DNA of 64,000 nt from Piezodorus guildinii (taxonomy: Eukaryota > Arthropoda > Insecta > Hemiptera > Pentatomidae), in NCBI GenBank assembly GCA_023052935.1, contig CM041292.1, positions 93,045,169-93,109,168 of the forward strand, written 5' to 3'. Below the pieces are notes generated by a model. The model was not told where the DNA came from, did not search any database, and saw only the letters and a list, made by a program, of their open reading frames with translations. Shown one piece after another: positions 1 to 9,914 of this stretch; the stretch's first letter is position 1; the number at the start of each line of letters is the position of its first letter. Both the position numbers and the translations under genes were made by a program.

Positions 1-1501
1 TCCTCTCCAATCTGGTTTTCGACCAGGCTTTTCCACACGATCCGCTCTCCTCAAGACAGCACTAATACTTCTAGACTTTCCAAAAGCTTTCGACTCCCTT
101 GATCACCCTATCCTTTTTTCCAAATTACAGTCTATATCTTTTTCCAATAGCACTATTCGCTGGTTTCGATCATTTCTTTCAAATAGAACTCAAGCTGTCA
201 CTATTCCTAACAATCCTCTGTCTTCCTTTCTTGCCCTCTTGCAGGTGTGTTCCAGGGCTCAAGCATATCTCCTTTCCTTTTTAACATGTATATCAATGAT
301 CCTCCCAATTCCATCCATCACTGCTTCCACCACCTATACGCTGACGGCTTTCAGATCTACCTATCCTTCTCTCCTTCCGAGTCATTAGTAGCATTTGCCA
401 AAATTCAGGAAGACCTGGATAGAATCTGTGCTTGGGCAACCCTCAATAAACAGAGGTTGAATGCTATGAAAACTCAGGACATTGTTATAGGTTCCAGTTC
501 CCTCCTTTGATCCAACAATACATTTCCGAATCTAATCCTAAATCATTATCCAATCACCTACAGCTCCTCAGTCAAAAACCTGGGTATTAGCATTGACCAG
601 ACCCTTTCCTGGAAACCCCACATTGCTTAAATTTCACGCAGAACAATAAATACCCTCAAATACTTTAATCGTTCCCGTCATCTTCTTCCACTATCCATCC
701 GTAACCTCCTTGTTTCCTCACTTGTTTTTCCCCCACTTTGACTATTGCTGCTTAGTATATCGTGGCCTCCCGACAGTGCTGGATGGCAGGCTAAAGCGAA
801 TTATGAACATATTTTTAAGATTTGTCCTCAAAACTCCGAAGCGGTCTCATGTGACCCAATTATACGGCGAGTTAAAGTGGCTCCTCCCTCCAATTCGGAG
901 ACAATATTTCCTATCATCATTCCTTTTCCAAACCATTAACTCCCAGCTCCCTCCCAGTCAATCCACTCCCTTGAAACCAGGTCTCGCCATTCTGACCTTT
1001 ACATTCCTACCCATAGAACAACAACTTTTGATCATTCCATTCTTGTCCGCTCTGCAAATCTCTGCAATTCCCTACCTACTCATATCCGCCATGCTTCTTC
1101 TCTATCATCATTCAAGTCCCAACTGTTCCAATACCTCCTGTATTCCCAAACAGACGCTTAACAGAATGACGTTTTATATCAAACATCAGATTTTGAATGT
1201 AAAAAGGAAATATTATTTATTGCTCATACCTAACTTAATTTATTAATCTTTTTAAATTTAGTTTTGTTAAGCAAATGTATGTATTTGAAGAAGTTTATTT
1301 ATTTTATTCTTTTGTTTTATTGTATAGATATATTTCTTTTTTTTTTATTTTATTACTTCTTACACCATTGTAAATAAGAATTAATCATGATCATTTGGTC
1401 GGATACATTGTATACCTTAATTGTACATATTTGTTGTTCTTAAGGGACTATGTCCCAGAATAAAGATTATTTTCTATTCTATTCTGTTCTATTCTATTCT
1501 A
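1..1501 (+). mobile_element. CR1/L2-group non-LTR retrotransposon, 5'-cut copy
   Basis: This is the 3' part of a LINE whose 5' side lies outside the window. Reverse transcriptase pieces run in the same order as in the better copy at 3554-6355. QSGFR-like and FPKAFDSLDHPIL-like motifs lie at about 10-110, a YAD motif near 339, and the thumb and C-terminal part at about 560-1130. The reading frame is broken by several frameshifts and stops, and a short stretch is missing after the first RT motif. The catalytic YADD reads YADG, so the copy is dead. Its 3' end carries a small GGGAC/GTCCC hairpin, then AGAATAAA, then a (TTCTA)n tail to about 1501. Confidence 0.85.
247..510 (+). pseudogene. LINE reverse transcriptase palm fragment with mutated catalytic motif
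   Basis: This open stretch reads FQGSSISPFLFNMYINDPP, then HLYADGFQIYLSF, then a helical stretch (KIQEDLDRICAW). It aligns residue by residue with the intact palm of the minus-strand relative near 4361-4500, which has YADD. The second catalytic aspartate is glycine here. It is a fragment between frameshifts and not a functional gene. Confidence 0.8.
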
Positions 1502-1810
1502 AGAGAGAAAAAAGAAAAGAAAAGTAATAGAAATTTTTTCACATAAATACACTCAGAACTCATTCATTATATACGCTTGTAAGATGCGCTTATTTTCAAA
1601 GATAACAAAAAAATCATTATTGTTTTTTATCCAAAAAAACGTGAATAATTATATGAAAGAGAAAAAATAAAAGAAAGAAAAAACTGAAATTTTTCACATA
1701 AATACGCTTATGACTCAGTTATTTTTTAATAATTACCAAAACTATTGCTATTAGTGCCATTTGATGATAATTGAATTGTGGACCAAATGAAAAAAGAATT
1801 ATTGAATTTC

Positions 1811-1982
1811 GTTTACAAATAGCTTAGATATTGCGTTTTGAAATCATTGATAGTGTTATGATATGATGCTTTGAATTAGTGCTTTTCATATTACCTAATT
1901 GCCTATCAACAGCCATATAAACAGTTATACCCTCATATTGTTATTTGGAAATAATAAACCATTGTGTAATAATTTGCAGCGG
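1811..1982 (+). repeat. Interspersed repeat F4, 3' part
   Basis: This segment matches 28835-29015 on the same strand, and 41271-41400 on the opposite strand. It ends with AATAATAAACCATTGTGTAA and then a CAGCG motif. It belongs to a family with weak inverted ends described at 28534-29015. No coding potential is visible. Confidence 0.7.
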
Positions 1983-2160
1983 TTTTTATTTAATGTATAT
2001 ATATTTATGTAAGTTTCCTTATTCAATGGCTGAAGTGACTATGAGATAAAATTTGGTATAATTTTTGTGATACAAATGATACAAATACAATACAAATAAA
2101 AGACAATTGATTAAAAATACTATAGATTAAGTACAAATTATACAAAGTTTATGATGAAGA

Positions 2161-2441
2161 GGTCATCTGTGGTGTATTGACTAGCATAATAGCCTTCTAT
2201 CCCCAAAGTCGCAGGTTTAAACCAGGCCGGTGACACTAAGATTTTCTAACTAGAGTAAAAAATCCATCAATAAAAAGATACTCAGTCCTTTGGAGGGACC
2301 GTAAAAAGGTGCCAGTGTGATGTCAGGTTCTCGTTAAAGATCCCTATCCTAATTAAAACTGGATAGACAAAATTCGGAAATTCCATTCTAGAATCTTCCG
2401 ATCAACCAGAGCAGCAGAAAGCCATGTTAAAATAAATAAAC
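2161..2441 (+). mobile_element. SINE-A, tRNA-derived, full-length diverged copy
   Basis: The head resembles a tRNA. An A-box-like motif (TGGTGTATTGACTAGC) is followed about 40 bases later by a B-box-like GGTTTAAACC. The body (AAAAATCC, GGAGGGACCG, GATCCCTATCCTAATT) and the tail (AATAAATAAAC) recur in about ten copies in this window on both strands. The boxes are partly decayed, so this copy is probably inactive. Confidence 0.85.
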
Positions 2442-2454
2442 TGAAACTGATTTT

Positions 2455-2970
2455 AGGTAATATAAGGAGTGATATTTTTTTTTATTGTTAATGGTTTAAT
2501 ATCATTAAATATATATTCTTGTAAAAAAATCAATTAAAGCCCCCAAGAAAATAATAAAAAGGTCATTATAAAGATTACTTTCAAAGAGCTAGTTAAAGGG
2601 AAGACTAACGACCGGAGGATGACCACAAGCCCATACATAGCCATCAGCCGAAGGTTCAACAACTACAGGTATTAGCCAATAGAAACTAAAGGTTAATGAA
2701 TTCCCTCCAGAGGTACCACAAGTACCCCTGATTACGGGTCATCCATCCCGGCGGTACAGGAGTACGGTGTCCCAACGGGGTACCAATCTCGACCTTCACC
2801 CACCGCCGAGTCATCAACAGATGATGGTTTTTCTAGAGGGTGAGCCATATATCTCAAAAACGAGTCAAGTGTTTTCTTCCTTAGGAAATACTCAATGAAT
2901 CATTTCCAGGCGTTCTTAACTTTCAAATTTTAACAATTAAATTTGTCTAAATATATTTCCTAAAAAAAAA
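2455..2970. other. No recognised feature
   Basis: AT-rich start, then a moderately GC-rich patch (2590-2870) with several GGTACC-containing words. I found no long open frame and no match to the repeat families defined here. Confidence 0.4.
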
Positions 2971-2973
2971 AGT

Positions 2974-3157
2974 TGGTATTCGCTGAACCGACTGGTAGGC
3001 GTCCGAAAGGTAGGCCGAAGCGTCGATGGGAGGATTGCATTAAGGCTGATCTCGGGGGCTTGGGCTTGACCGGTGAATATTGGACGAGTCTGTGCAGGCG
3101 AAGTTTAGTGGTATCGGCATCGAACCTTCGGGTTCGGTAAGCCTATTATTATTAGAA
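2974..3157 (+). mobile_element. RTE-like LINE, extreme 3' end of ORF plus (ATT)n tail
   Basis: A clean open frame encodes the motif PTGRRPKGRPKRRWEDCIKA, then LGLTGEYW, RRSLVVSASNLRVR and a stop at about 3140. An (ATT)n tail follows directly. The GRP-K-RRWED block is typical of the C-terminus of RTE-like and related LINE reverse transcriptases. Two more 3' fragments of the same family are at 8145-8240 and 58130-58272, both on the minus strand. The tail abuts the GAAA tail of the next LINE, so the two lie tail to tail. Confidence 0.7.
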
Positions 3158-3553
3158 AGAAAGAAAGAAAGAAAGAAAGAAAGTAAATTTTATTCTGGGA
3201 CCTTCAGTCCCCTAAGAATAACAGAAAAGTACAAAACTTTGGCTTGTGTCTAGCACAGAAACAAAAACATAAAAGAAATATAAACTTAAGATATAATATT
3301 ATTTAAAAATAAGAATAAATAAAGTTAAATTAATAACTACGATTGCTTAGTATGCATATATGTTTATAATTATATAATCATTAATGTGTATAGATATATT
3401 ACTATTGTGCTTCTTATGGTATAATAAGGTCACCGAGAAAAACAGAAGAAAGAAAGAGAAAGGTGAATATATATCTAAAACATTGTTTACATATTTGTTG
3501 TGGTCCTCATTTTAGAATGTGACATGACCACTATTCTAGCGTTTTGTTTACAA

Positions 3554-6355
3554 TCAATCTGTAGATGGATGGTTGAGGAGATGAAGGAACAGTTTGCTTT
3601 TAAATGAGGTTAAAGAAGGTTCTTTGCGTATAGAGGTAGGTATGGAATTCCAGAACGATGTGGCACACAAACTAAATGATTTTTTAAAGGATGATGTTTG
3701 ATGAAAAGGAATATATAGGTTACTGGACTGGGATCTTGTATTAAACGAATGTACCGATGAACAAGGGATGAGTAGGTCAAGAATGTAGGATGGATTTTTG
3801 GTATTGAAAGTACGGAATAGAAAAACTCCCAAGAAATACTTTCGCCGGGAAACAGGATTGAGGCACTTCAACTCGGCATACCTGTCAGAAACGCTGGAGC
3901 GCCTAGGGACCCCGAAGATGAATCTAATGAAACATTTCATAAGTCTTTCCAGTCTCATTTCGAGTCCACCAGACAATCCACCGAACACCAGGCAGCAGTA
4001 ATCGAAGTGGGGGAAGACAAGGGACGAAACAAGGAACCGACGAACATCGAAAGGCAGTGAATCATGCAATCTTGAGAACAGTTTAAGAGTAGAGATGGAA
4101 TTACGAATGATATGGGATACATGATTATTCCAAGAAAGATTTTGGTCAAAGACGACACCAAGATTTCTAACGGTAGTATGGAAATGGATAGGTTGTCCGT
4201 TAAGGTATAGTAAGGGATAATAAGGAAGGGAATTAACGAGATGTTTGGAACCTATAATTATGGCCTTAGTTTTATCGACGTTCAGTCTTAAATCATTCTT
4301 TAATGCCCATGCGTTAATATTATCTATGTCTTCCTGCATCTTACGAATCGCCTCAAACATCTCGCTGGGATAAAAGGAAAGGTAGATCTGAAGATCATCG
4401 GCATATAAATGATATTTTGAATGATGGATGGAGTCAGGTAGATCATTTATGTATAAAGAGAAAAGAGTCGGAGAGATTGAGGATCCTTGTGGAACACCGC
4501 GAGTTAGTAAGAGTGGAGAAGAAGTAGGTTTATCAGGAATAATAACTGTTTGGGAACGATGAGATAGCTAGGATTGGAACCACTTTAAGACACTGTTTGA
4601 TAAGGATAGATTTTCGAGTTTTGAAAGCAGGATATCATGGTTCACTAGGTCAAACGCTTTGGAAAAGTCAAATAGAACAAGGATTGTGATTTTGCGTTTA
4701 TCTATGGAGGATTGGATATCTTGAGTAATTTTCAACAAGGCGGATTGTGTTGAGAAGTGAGTTCGGAAACCGGATTGGAGGGGATTTATTAGGGACTTTT
4801 GCTCTAGGAAGGTGTTGAGCTGTGAATGGACTATTCTTTCTAACGGCTTTGAGAGATTGAAGAGGATGGAAATCGGTCGGAAATCAGAAGCTCTGGTTGG
4901 AACTGAAACTTTGCTAATAGGACGGATTATAGCTTTTTTCCAAGCTGTTGGAAAGGTAGAATTCTGTAGAGAGTAGTTATAAATATGCAAAAGGATTGGA
5001 AATATGATAGGTAAGCACAATTTGATTAATTTAACGGGAATTTGATCCGGTCCATGGTCTGTGGTTCTGGATTTCAATACGGGGGTGAATAGGTCTTCAG
5101 GGTATATATTTGAGAAATAGAATTTTTCGGGGTTGAAAGATATTTTTGGAATGGAGTATGAAAAGGTTGAAGACGTTTGGATAGGATTGGTAAAGTAGGA
5201 GTTTAATTGGTCGGAGGAAACAGGGTAGGAGATGGAAGCCTTTGTCTTCACAATGGAGTGATTTTTGAGGATTTTCCATCGAGACTTATGATCCGGGGCT
5301 TGCGATAGTGAAGTGTGGAAGAACAGTGCTTTAGCACGGCGTAGGGATGACTGGGTAAGGTTTCTCAGGATTTTAAACGAGGAATAGTCATCGGGATTTC
5401 GTGTACGCCGGAAGCGTCTCCTAGCTGCGTCCCTTTCCCTCATCATCTCTCTGATTTCGGGGTTAATCCAGGGAGCAGAGGGTCTTCTGAAAGTTGAGGT
5501 TTTTAGTGGTGCGTGACGATTTAGAAATAAAAGGAGATTGGAGCATAAACACTTTACTTTTTCATCAATAGAAGAATAGGAGTAGATTGGTTCTAAGGAT
5601 CGGTCAAGGGCTTCTAGATGAGGATTTAAAGTTTCTGGATTCAAAGAGTCTAAGTCGCGCCATGAGATTTGTTTAGGAGTGAATTTAGGTATTGGGACGT
5701 TGTAAGAAATCTCGATGAGATCATGGTGAGATAGGAAAGATACTGGGTTTTGTGAAGAAGACAACAGGTTTTGAGGAGAATCCACTATGAAGAGGTCAAG
5801 GCAGGTGCTTGACAACCGTGTATGATGAGTAGGATTAAACGGAACGATGAAAAGGTCTAGAGAGTGAATAAGGTCAATTAAGTATGATTTGTCAGGGGAG
5901 TCGGAAGATAAATTGGTTTTGAGGTCACCGGTTATTATTATATTGTTGTATAAGGGAACATATGTGAAAAGAGAGGATTCCAGTGTAGGATCGAATCGGA
6001 CATGTGGAGGGCGATATATTATGATATAAAGGAGGGAAAATAAATTTGAGGAAATCTCCACAAATAAATATTCAGGGTGAGGTATATCGGAAGATGGAGA
6101 TTCGAATAGGGTTTTTGTCCTCAAACTTTCATGAACGTATAGACCAACACCCCCACCTGTTCGGTCCACCCGATCATGACGAATGAGTGCGTAATTAGGT
6201 ATGGATACAGAGGAGGAAGGAACGGTCGGTTTGAGCCAGGTTTCTGAAACGGCAATGATATGACGGAAGTTATGTAGGAAATAATCGAGGAACTCATCAA
6301 AATGAGCTGGAATGGATTGAGCGTTAACGTGGCAGGTTAATAGAATATTAGTCAT
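3554..6355 (-). pseudogene. LINE ORF2: APE endonuclease and reverse transcriptase, one in-frame stop
   Basis: From the ATG at 6355 the frame runs 933 codons to the stop at 3554, broken only by one in-frame stop at 4568-4570. The N-terminal 230 residues are an APE-type endonuclease: ISETWLKP-like (AVSETWLKP), TGGGVGLYV, YRPP, a GD-containing block and SHHDLIEI. A linker with a basic region follows. The reverse transcriptase then shows ASDFRPIS, LQSGFR, LFDFSKAFDLVNHDIL and YADD. The C-terminal thumb region (VFPHFDYCCLVF, FWNSIPTSIR) follows. There is no RNase H. The GD block reads GDLKTN where GDFN is usual, and SDH reads SHH, so the endonuclease may also be impaired. Family assignment is firm; the exact clade (CR1, L2 or Daphne-like) is inference. 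Confidence 0.9.
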
Positions 6356-6749
6356 ATTGGGATAGAAAAGGTAACTTTATCAGAAAAAATTTGAATAGGA
6401 AGGAACAAATACTATTACATGAGTAAAAGATACCTGACAATGATAAAATTCTAAAGTAAGAGATTAAAATGTGAAGAATTGTGGTGGTTATAGCTAATAA
6501 TATAAAGTTTACTACAGAAAAGAGAAAATAACATTTTAAGCTAACGATTACAATTAATAAAATGAGGAGGTTACCTAGGATTATATAATAGTAAATATGA
6601 ATGAATGAATAAAAAAATAAAATTTCAAAATGATTATATATCGAATGTTTAAGATAGAAATGAATGAAGACAATCGAGAGTAAAGTAGGTGACCAAGGAA
6701 AGCGTAATATGGACGAATTTTCAAATTTGATGCGACGGGCGATTAGCTG

Positions 6750-6990
6750 CTATTGGAAGGCCTCGAGGTCTTCCGCTTTGTTAATGATGATCACCGGCTG
6801 GCCATCATCACGCCTGCATCGAACCCTTCCTCGAGAGAACCAGACATATTTGATTTTCCCCGAGGTTCTCATCTGCCTCGCCAACCTTATTATTATATTT
6901 TCTAAAACTTGTAGGTTAATTGTTAATAAATTCCATCGGTTCTATATTTCCCTCAATAACTTACCTAAAATCACTTTCATAGTACTTATT
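6750..6990 (-). pseudogene. LINE ORF1 C-terminal remnant
   Basis: On the minus strand, one frame encodes LENIIIRLARQMRTSGKIKY, then VWFSRGRV, a basic/acidic turn, and QPVIIINKAEDLEAFQ before a TAG at 6750-6752. The pattern of a helix, then KYVWF, then KAEDLEAF resembles the conserved C-terminal domain of ORF1 proteins in many insect LINEs. It lies just upstream of ORF2 in the same orientation. Further upstream the frame contains at least one stop, so only the C-terminal part is recognisable. Confidence 0.6.
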
Positions 6991-7013
6991 CTTATTTCCC
7001 CAAAAGTGATCGT

Positions 7014-7250
7014 TCAAAAATATCCTTTTTCATACCCTGTCTCTGAGGCAGGACATAGAGTGGAGCCCCAAGCTACGATTTTCGGTTTTAAAAACGATTG
7101 TTGAACTGTTTGATACGTTTCATCAAAGGGGTATCTAGGGACACTTCTGTTACCCGATTCTACGAAGAGTTTACCCTTACCTAGAAGTGGCTTTACCCTT
7201 CCTACAGTCGTATGTAGATCCTGCCATTCTTCCTCTTCCAAGTTCTCCAA
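7014..7250 (-). other. Unassigned open frame of 78 codons
   Basis: It starts MENLEEEEWQDLHT and stays open to 7014. It lies upstream of the LINE ORF1 remnant in the same direction. I do not recognise it. It could be an earlier part of that element or a chance frame in a slightly GC-richer patch. Confidence 0.25.
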
Positions 7251-7259
7251 ACACTACGT

Positions 7260-8140
7260 TAAGCCTACATCTCAAATATATTTACTTTCAAATCCTCCCA
7301 TACATCCAAATCGGCAGATGTGGCGAAGAATGGTTGATACGGCCAACTATCTTTTAGGTTTATAGAGCCATAAAAAAAAAAAATAATAATAAAAAAAAAG
7401 AAAAGAAAAAAAAAACAGACTAAGCAATAACTGAATAATACAATAACATAGAATGGAAATCAGAAGCATCGAAATGCAATAAAAAGAGAACCGCAGTCAA
7501 CATTTCAAAAGGGGTTATGAAGAAAGAAAAAAAAAAGTGTTATACTTATTATATCTGTAAAAATAATCTTTTATCGTATATATTGTATTTGTATGCTACA
7601 GGCATTGTTAAATATTTCATCACAGAACTGATATCCTTTGTCAAATCTATTAATTTTATTTTCCATAACGCTTTAATGAAAGATTTCTTAGAGAACGTAC
7701 TGATCGTTACAACAGAAGAAAGGTTGAACTCAACACTTCAAAACATGCGAGCTGCGCCCTTCAAGGAGATGAAAGACCTGACAGTGAGGTCGTGATAGTA
7801 ACTAGCCCTTAGCGGAAGGAGGTCGCCCATCCAGTTGCCGACCAGAAGTGCCCTTTCATCGGCAATAAGTGCCAATCCTCGCTGTCCGGCGGGAGGAGAC
7901 CTGGAGGAGGCCGGCGAACGTGAGAGCCAGTGAGAGGGGCTTTGTCTCTGCTTCGCACGACCTCTTCCCTCTCCCTTATCCATATCATCTTTCTCTTCTA
8001 TCTCTTCCCTATCCCCTTCATGGATTATAGCATTTATAGCTAAAATAAATAACAAAAAAGCGTAGCAGTTCGTAAAATGCGCTTAGTAATTGAACGGTAC
8101 AAAGAGGTTGCCCAGTGGGAAATGCGTTTTAATAAGGTTT
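7260..8140. other. AT-rich DNA with one GC-rich patch
   Basis: Between AT-rich flanks, 7738-7990 is markedly GC- and CpG-richer and is open on the minus strand (about 105 codons, with runs of E/D/K and R/S/P). There is no recognisable domain. It may be an exon, a promoter-type island or an old transposon piece; I cannot decide. Confidence 0.3.
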
Positions 8141-8144
8141 ATTA

Positions 8145-8240
8145 TAATAATAGGCCTAGCGAGCCCAAAGGTTCGATGGCAATACTACCAAATGCTACCT
8201 ACGCAGATTGATCCAAAGATCACCTTTCAAGCCCAAGTCA
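8145..8240 (-). mobile_element. RTE-like LINE 3' fragment
   Basis: On the minus strand the sequence reads LGLKGDLWINLRR, then HLVVLPSNLWAR and a stop, followed by an ATT-rich tail. It matches the 3' end at 3070-3157 in order and spacing. Together with the RT fragment at 8600-8827 it is probably one decayed, interrupted element. Confidence 0.6.
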
Positions 8241-8254
8241 TCTAAATAGGATCA

Positions 8255-8545
8255 CAGAGTGTCTAGCAACAGGGAAAATCGGGAAAACCGGGAAAAGTCA
8301 GGGATTTAAAAAACTTATGAAAAAGTCAGGAAATCTTCACTCACACAAAAGTTCCAATACGCCTAATTGTTGTGATATTGATATTATTAAATATCATAAA
8401 GAGACTTTAATATTTAATATCATAAAAGGACAGGAGGGCTGTGGAGAAGAGAAAAATTAACCTTCAGATGAAGGAAGTAGAGGTAAAAAAAGCAAAACTA
8501 GTTCTTCAGAAAGCTGAGGATTTGGCTGCAGGGATTCAAAATTAA
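8255..8545 (+). mobile_element. Possible hAT-like transposon remnant
   Basis: CAGAGTGTCTAGCAACAGGG begins a stretch rich in GGGAAAA words, which resembles the 5' end of some hAT transposons. About 150 bases on, an open frame ends with VEKRKINLQMKEVEVKKAKL, a charged helical stretch, and a TAA near 8545. Such charged helical C-termini occur in some transposon proteins. No matching 3' inverted repeat was found, so the assignment is weak. Confidence 0.3.
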
Positions 8546-8599
8546 AGAAAAGCATTTAATGTTTATATAGATATATTGATTATAAATAAATTTGTAATT

Positions 8600-8827
8600 T
8601 TAATTTCTGTACGCGTTCAATCGAATATCTTGAAATTTACTACAGATAATATATTTCATCTTATCCGTATTTATTTCATGTGATACCTCTATACTGGTTT
8701 TCAAGATTAAAATACTTGCATTCAACTGCATTGTTTCTTCATACTCGCCTAGCAGTCCCAATTCATCGGCGTACCCTAGAATCGGAATTTCACTATATAG
8801 ATTTAAGCATTTCTCGGTACGCGTCAC
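8600..8827 (-). pseudogene. LINE reverse transcriptase fragment, YADE motif
   Basis: A 75-codon open frame contains ILGYADELGLLG, then a helical stretch and INTDKMKYIICS. This is the arrangement of RT motif C followed by the conserved TKYM-type block of RTE/R4-like LINE reverse transcriptases. The catalytic second D is E. Upstream domains are missing. It is probably the same element as the tail at 8145-8240, separated by the hAT-like scrap. Confidence 0.65.
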
Positions 8828-8829
8828 TT

Positions 8830-9195
8830 TTTCTCTGACATATAAATAAGTTTATATATTAAAATTGGGACCATAATAATTTAGTTTGGATTTCAGGAAA
8901 CATGTTGCAAGGATGTTCCTGAAATCTGAGTTGTCACTGGTAAAAAAAACAATTAAAAAATATATACGTTTTTCCATAAAAAGACTCACATTACATGGAC
9001 AGACTATAAAAAAAAAAAATTTTTTACCTTATTGTAATGATCCATATTTTTAATCAAAGGAAATGTCATATGCACCATGAAAATATATGCATAATCAAAA
9101 ATAAAAATCATCTTCATCTTCGCTTTCGTCGTCTAGGTTAATGATTCTCAACAATATTTTATCGTGAATCTCTTCATCTAATCTGTAAAATATCT
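8830..9195. other. No recognised feature
   Basis: AT-rich sequence without a long frame or a match to the repeat families listed here. Confidence 0.5.
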
Positions 9196-9197
9196 TG

Positions 9198-9198
<1 letters not shown>

Positions 9199-9274
<76 letters not shown>

Positions 9275-9299
9275 ATATATTATATATATCTATATATAG

Positions 9300-9341
<42 letters not shown>

Positions 9342-9357
9342 TATTCTATTCTATTCT

Positions 9358-9391
<34 letters not shown>
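9199..9391. repeat. Long (TA)n microsatellite with internal (TTCTA)n
   Basis: About 190 bp of almost pure TA repeats, interrupted near 9340-9362 by five TTCTA units. The TTCTA unit is the tail unit of the CR1/L2-group LINE in this window, so the tract may have grown from a LINE tail. Confidence 0.9.
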
Positions 9392-9393
<2 letters not shown>

Positions 9394-9394
9394 C

Positions 9395-9912
9395 CAGCGC
9401 TCAAGAGAGAGCACGATTAAGGAAAGAGGAGATTTAAAAATACAGTATAGGTACTTATTTACTATCAGTTACCTTGCGTAATTAAATGTGTCTGAGTTAT
9501 TCTTGTTAGGACCCAAGAATTCACAAATAATTTTGACTGTACGAACTTCAAATAATTTTCCAATGACATCTTGAAGGCCCAATGGGATCTTATGCGGACC
9601 AGGGCTCCACGGGCCACATGTTGGAAACCACTAATCTAGCTAACTCCAGCATGTTCACTGTATCACTGTGTAAAACTTTGAACGTCTCCTTTTGCTCAAT
9701 CTAACGATTACCTACTGCCTCAATATAGTACATGAGATTATTCTTTCTTTTTATTTTGGAAGAGTGGATGTCAATAATGTCTGAGATGTGTTTTCTTTCT
9801 TATAATAGTCTTGACTTTCTAAAATCCGAATCCTGAGGAAAGGCATTTGAAGAATAGGTTTTTTTTTAGAAAAAGCCTGCAAATTAACATCTCACAGTCT
9901 ATAACTTATTTT
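9395..9912. other. No recognised feature
   Basis: AT-rich DNA with no supported gene or repeat. Confidence 0.5.
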
Positions 9913-9914
9913 TA

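Larger units (their letters stand above)
3137..7000 (-). mobile_element. CR1/L2-group non-LTR retrotransposon, nearly complete copy
   Basis: Reading on the minus strand, the element has an ORF1 C-terminal remnant (about 6990-6750), a 395-bp spacer, ORF2 with endonuclease and reverse transcriptase (6355-3554), a 3' UTR, a terminal GGGAC-type hairpin with AGAATAAA, and a microsatellite tail that appears on the + strand as (GAAA)n at 3153-3183. The 3' terminal hairpin and AGAATAAA are shared with the copies ending at 1501 and 15224, although those have a TTCTA tail. No RNase H domain is seen. The 5' boundary is uncertain. Confidence 0.85.

Noticed and set aside
247..510. Independent 87-codon gene
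   Set aside because: It is a piece of a broken LINE reverse transcriptase.
6664..7104. 146-codon plus-strand gene
   Set aside because: It overlaps the minus-strand LINE ORF1 remnant, which shows family-like motifs; the plus-strand frame does not.
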